From positions 1-6,746 of the forward strand of contig JALURF010000008.1 of assembly GCA_027017165.1 (NCBI GenBank): a DNA stretch of 6,746 nucleotides, written 5' to 3'. The position numbers were made by a program, and so were the translations under genes. Below the pieces are notes generated by a model. That model was given only the letters and a program-made list of their open reading frames with translations, did not search any database and was not told where the DNA came from. This document shows, piece by piece, positions 4,216 through 6,746 of the stretch; positions within the stretch are counted from its first letter, which is position 1, and the number at the start of each line of letters is the position of its first letter. Origin of the DNA: Thermofilaceae archaeon. Lineage in GTDB: Archaea; Thermoproteota; Thermoprotei; Thermofilales; B69-G16.

Positions 4216-5499
4216 TAAAACTCCCTTCTTCACGCCGAAGAGCCTTCTCTCCTCCTCCGTAATCTCAAACAGCTTTTTTATAAGAGCTTTATAACTGTCG
4301 CTCATATCCACCCCTCTACTTGACATAAACTTCTTTTGAGCTCTCAGAACCGAGTCCAAGTATACCTCTGTGGGCTCTGCCCCTAGAGTTTTAGCATAAA
4401 TAGTGAAAGAGGGCACATTAACCGCCACTATTCCATATAGTTGAGCCGCTACTCCTATCTTCTTCCCAGTATATATTTTCGTCCCTATAGCTGTTCTAAC
4501 CATATCTCCTATAAACGAGCCGAGCTTTCTCAGTCCAGTATCGACTCTCTCTCCTTTTATTTCAAAGCGTATGGTCCCATAAGTATTCTTTAAATCGGAA
4601 GTAACGGTTGCCGCTCCTAAGTTCACCCATTCCCCTATATAAGATCGCCCTACAAAACCTTCATGATACTTATTCACAAATCCGTGCATTATCAAGTTCA
4701 CAACTTCGCCTCCAACTCCACAACTATCCCCAATATTACTCCCCTCTCTCAGCTTGGCAAACTCTGTAATCACGCTGTTCTTGCCGATGTACGCGGGTCC
4801 TCTTATCACGCTGTGAGCTTTAACCAATACCCCGTCTTCGATATATATGGGTCCTTTTCTAGCGTCTAAGACCACGTAGTCTTCGATAATAGCGCTCTCC
4901 CCTACGCGTATCTTCTCTTTAGAGTATAAGATAACGGTTTTCGCGACTTCTCCCAAGAGTTCAAACGTTCCACGAGATTTCAAATCCTCGATCATATACG
5001 CCGGATTGTCCCGTATTAACTCCCAGGGAAATTCTAAAAGTTTTGCCTGAATCTCGAAAAATTCTAGGCCTTTCCCTTTCAATAATCTCAACAATTCGCG
5101 TATTTTCTGATTTTTCAGATAATCGGCTATTTCCGCTTTTCTCAATTTAGCCGCCACTAGGGTATTATTGCTTGTAATGACGAACTCTTCATGTTTAACA
5201 TATTTATCCTTAAGATAGCTTAGAAGTTGCTTATCCAATATCAGCCTCCCATTGACTATGAAAACTTCATCTCGCAGCTCTCCAGGATTAACTTCAATAT
5301 CCCGGAGACCTTCAGCTTGCAATGTTTCTTTAAAAACATTTTTTAAGTATTTTCGCGTAAAGAAGTACTTAATCACGCCTAGTCTGGCTAATCTCTCTCT
5401 CAATGTGTATATGCCTAATTTAAGCTCGTATATTGGCCTCGTATACGTTAACGGTAAGAAATGCTCGAAATATTCATCCTCAAAAACGCAGATTTCCAA
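4204..5499 (-). CDS. GlmU-like sugar-1-phosphate nucleotidylyltransferase / left-handed beta-helix acyltransferase (NTP_transf_4, TIGR03991-like)
   Basis: 431 residues from TTG at 5497-5499, chosen because a GGGTGG ribosome binding site lies 7 bases upstream and the first strand (ICVFED) starts at once. The N-terminal domain (about 1-190) lacks the usual nucleotidyltransferase LxxGxGTR loop and instead has CVFEDEYFEHFLPLTYTRPIYEL (4-26 region; LPLTYTRP at 15-22) and GIYTLRER (29-36), the signature of the NTP_transf_4 family. From about 195 to 375 a hexapeptide-repeat left-handed beta-helix follows, with KYHEGFVG (277-284), SYIGEWVNLGAATVTSD (286-302), LKNTYG and IGTKIYTG. H279 lines up with the catalytic His363 of E. 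coli GlmU acetyltransferase. The last 55 residues are helical and charged. Expected role: making a nucleotide-activated N-acyl amino sugar such as UDP-GlcNAc. It follows the aminotransferase by 2 bases, evidently one operon. Exact sugar and donor unknown. Confidence 0.85.
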   Translation of the reverse strand: MEICVFEDEYFEHFLPLTYTRPIYELKLGIYTLRERLARLGVIKYFFTRKYLKNVFKETLQAEGLRDIEVNPGELRDEVFIVNGRLILDKQLLSYLKDKYVKHEEFVITSNNTLVAAKLRKAEIADYLKNQKIRELLRLLKGKGLEFFEIQAKLLEFPWELIRDNPAYMIEDLKSRGTFELLGEVAKTVILYSKEKIRVGESAIIEDYVVLDARKGPIYIEDGVLVKAHSVIRGPAYIGKNSVITEFAKLREGSNIGDSCGVGGEVVNLIMHGFVNKYHEGFVGRSYIGEWVNLGAATVTSDLKNTYGTIRFEIKGERVDTGLRKLGSFIGDMVRTAIGTKIYTGKKIGVAAQLYGIVAVNVPSFTIYAKTLGAEPTEVYLDSVLRAQKKFMSSRGVDMSDSYKALIKKLFEITEEERRLFGVKKGVLKLA

Positions 5500-5501
5500 C
5501 G

Positions 5502-6734
5502 CTAAGCCACCCTGTAGTAGCGAACTACCTTCTTAACCGCTTCAGCTATTTTCATCGCTTGCTCATCCGTTATAGAAGGCATAGTGAAAAGCGTGAAGAC
5601 TCTCTCGCTGACCCATTCCGCGTTAGGGCATAAACCCTTAAAATAGAAGATCCTCTTCCCATAAAATGGACAACTCCATGGACATCCCCTGCCGTGCCCC
5701 TCCATCTTCTGGAAAGCCGGTTCAAGATAGAGTACAGAGGGATACGCTGTTGAAACCGGTATATTCTCTTTTCTCAAAGCCTGTACCACTCGATCTCTAT
5801 TAACTCTAAGCTTTTCTAACTCTAGTATTATATTGTATATATGCCATACATGCTTTACGTAAGGCTTTGATGTTGGAAGTACTAAAGCATCCTCGCTCTC
5901 TAGTATATCGTTATAGATTTTCACAATTTCTCTCCTCCTTCTATTCAAATGGCCTATTCTCTTAAGCTGAGCATATCCGAGAGCTGCTTGAAGCTCGGTC
6001 ATCCTATAGTTGTAGCCTATCTCCTCGTAATGATAGCTCCTAGTCTGTCCGTGATGCCTTATAAGCTGAGCTTTTCTCCAGTATTCCTCCGAGTCAGTGG
6101 TAACTATTCCTCCTTCTCCAGTTGTGATATTTTTGCTCAAGTAAAGGCTGAAAGTTGCTATATCGCCTATACTTCCGACTTTTCTCCCTCTATACTCAGC
6201 CCCTATAGCCTGCGCGGCATCCTCGACCACTATTAAATCGTGCTCTTTGCCTATTTTCACGAGGTCGTCCATTTCAGCCGGATGACCGGCTATGTGCACG
6301 GCTATAACTGCTTTAGTTTTCTCTGTAATTCTATCTTCTACGCTCGCAGGATCTATGTTAAAAGTCTCTCTATCGATGTCTGCGAATACAGGAATTGCGT
6401 TTTGATGAATTATAGATGAAGCTGTCGCTACGAAAGTGAAGGGAGTAGTTATTACCTCATCGCCAGGTTTTACTCCTATAGCTCTAAGCGCTACGTGTAG
6501 CGCCACAGTTCCGTTCATCACGGCGACAGCGTATTTTGAGCCTATAAATTTGGCAAAAGCGTCCTCAAACATTCTAGTGTACTTTCCTTTAGCCGCTAGA
6601 GTGAGTTCTCCGGATTTTAGAACATTTATAACTGTTTGTATTTCCTCCTCAGTGAACTCAGGGAGGACGAAGAGTGGCTCTGTAAATACCGGTTTTCCAC
6701 CTTCAATCGCGGGAAGCTCGTCTCGCCTGGACAT
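5502..6734 (-). CDS. DegT/DnrJ/EryC1/StrS-family PLP-dependent sugar aminotransferase
   Basis: 410 residues from ATG at 6732-6734; no other start codon fits near the N-terminal AIEGGKPV (9-16). The fold type I aminotransferase signatures occur in order: NGTVALHVAL (74-83), DEVITTPFTFVATASSI (92-108), DIDRETFNIDP (119-129), HIAGHPAEMD (147-156), VEDAAQAIGAEYRGRKVGS (170-188) with the PLP-ring aspartate D172, the Schiff-base lysine K201 in LSKNITTGEGG, and IRHHG...GYNYRMTELQAALGYAQL (225-257). Enzymes of this family move an amino group from Glu or Gln to a keto sugar, usually nucleotide-linked, for surface glycans or modified sugars. An unusual Cys-bearing insertion (C351, C355, C369) sits in the C-terminal domain. 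The gene heads the two-gene unit with the GlmU-like protein, which fits amino-sugar synthesis. The sugar substrate is not readable from the sequence; its promoter is outside the window. Confidence 0.92.
   Translation of the reverse strand: MSRRDELPAIEGGKPVFTEPLFVLPEFTEEEIQTVINVLKSGELTLAAKGKYTRMFEDAFAKFIGSKYAVAVMNGTVALHVALRAIGVKPGDEVITTPFTFVATASSIIHQNAIPVFADIDRETFNIDPASVEDRITEKTKAVIAVHIAGHPAEMDDLVKIGKEHDLIVVEDAAQAIGAEYRGRKVGSIGDIATFSLYLSKNITTGEGGIVTTDSEEYWRKAQLIRHHGQTRSYHYEEIGYNYRMTELQAALGYAQLKRIGHLNRRRREIVKIYNDILESEDALVLPTSKPYVKHVWHIYNIILELEKLRVNRDRVVQALRKENIPVSTAYPSVLYLEPAFQKMEGHGRGCPWSCPFYGKRIFYFKGLCPNAEWVSERVFTLFTMPSITDEQAMKIAEAVKKVVRYYRVA
5507..5512 (-). promoter_or_regulatory. Ribosome binding site GGGTGG supporting the TTG start of the GlmU-like gene
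   Basis: GGGTGG on the minus strand lies 7 bases before the TTG at 5497-5499, within the last codons of the aminotransferase gene. It supports translation of the second gene of the operon from this start rather than from a codon inside the upstream gene. Confidence 0.45.
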
Positions 6735-6746
6735 CGAGTTATATAG

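Noticed and set aside
6403..6408. TGATGA resembling a C-box of a C/D guide RNA
   Set aside because: No CTGA D-box at a suitable distance and it lies antisense in conserved aminotransferase codons (SSIIHQNA).
6739..6746. TATA-like CTATATAA on the minus strand before the aminotransferase ATG
   Set aside because: It is only about 5-12 bases from the ATG, so transcription would start inside the gene; the N-terminus offers no later start codon. The real promoter is probably outside the window.
1..6746. CRISPR array, insertion sequence, tRNA or rRNA
   Set aside because: No spaced repeats, terminal inverted repeats, transposase-like frames or tRNA/rRNA-like stretches were seen on reading both strands; coding sequence fills nearly the whole window.

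Overview
The window looks like a compact, gene-dense chromosomal segment from an archaeon, most likely of the Thermoproteota (Crenarchaeota) grade and possibly a thermophile. Four things point this way: TATA-box-like promoters about 26 nt before likely transcription starts, very short or absent leaders, frequent GTG and TTG starts, and products typical of archaea (DUF92/TMEM19-type membrane protein, Thermoproteota-style UppP with Gln in place of the usual His, archaeal LOG-like protein). No species can be assigned. No RNA gene, CRISPR array, insertion sequence or long repeat was seen, and apart from the 115-base promoter region 1379-1493 almost every base is coding.

Layout. 1-296 (+): the C-terminal end of a Mg-chelatase-like VWA-domain protein. 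293-1378 (-): a long phosphoribosyltransferase-like protein with a UPRT-style PRPP loop and unassigned N- and C-terminal extensions. 1379-1493: a divergent promoter region. 1494-2390 (+): a DUF92 polytopic membrane protein of the family that includes plant phytyl-phosphate kinase. 2344-2928 (-): a LOG/TIGR00725-type Rossmann protein. 2939-3736 (+): UppP-family polyprenyl-diphosphate phosphatase. 3751-4212 (+): an MTH1-like Nudix hydrolase. 4204-5499 (-): a GlmU-like two-domain sugar nucleotidylyltransferase/acyltransferase, preceded in the same operon by 5502-6734 (-), a DegT/DnrJ/EryC1 PLP aminotransferase.

How the genes may work together. The aminotransferase and the GlmU-like protein are separated by 2 bases and plausibly make an amino- or N-acetylamino-sugar nucleotide. 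UppP regenerates the monophosphate form of a polyprenol carrier, the form needed for lipid-linked glycan assembly, and the DUF92 protein may catalyse the opposite type of step (isoprenyl phosphate to diphosphate). The segment therefore leans toward surface-glycan and isoprenoid-phosphate metabolism, with nucleotide housekeeping genes (phosphoribosyltransferase-like, LOG-like, Nudix) interleaved. This link is inference from families and adjacency.

Arrangement. All three convergent gene pairs overlap at their 3' ends (by 4, 47 and 9 bases), and the LOG/UppP divergent pair has only 10 bases between start codons, so at least one promoter must lie inside the neighbouring gene. I saw no clear terminators. 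I did not find a clearly new system. The best leads are the extended phosphoribosyltransferase-like protein, the altered active-site residues of UppP and the Nudix enzyme, and the nested divergent promoters.
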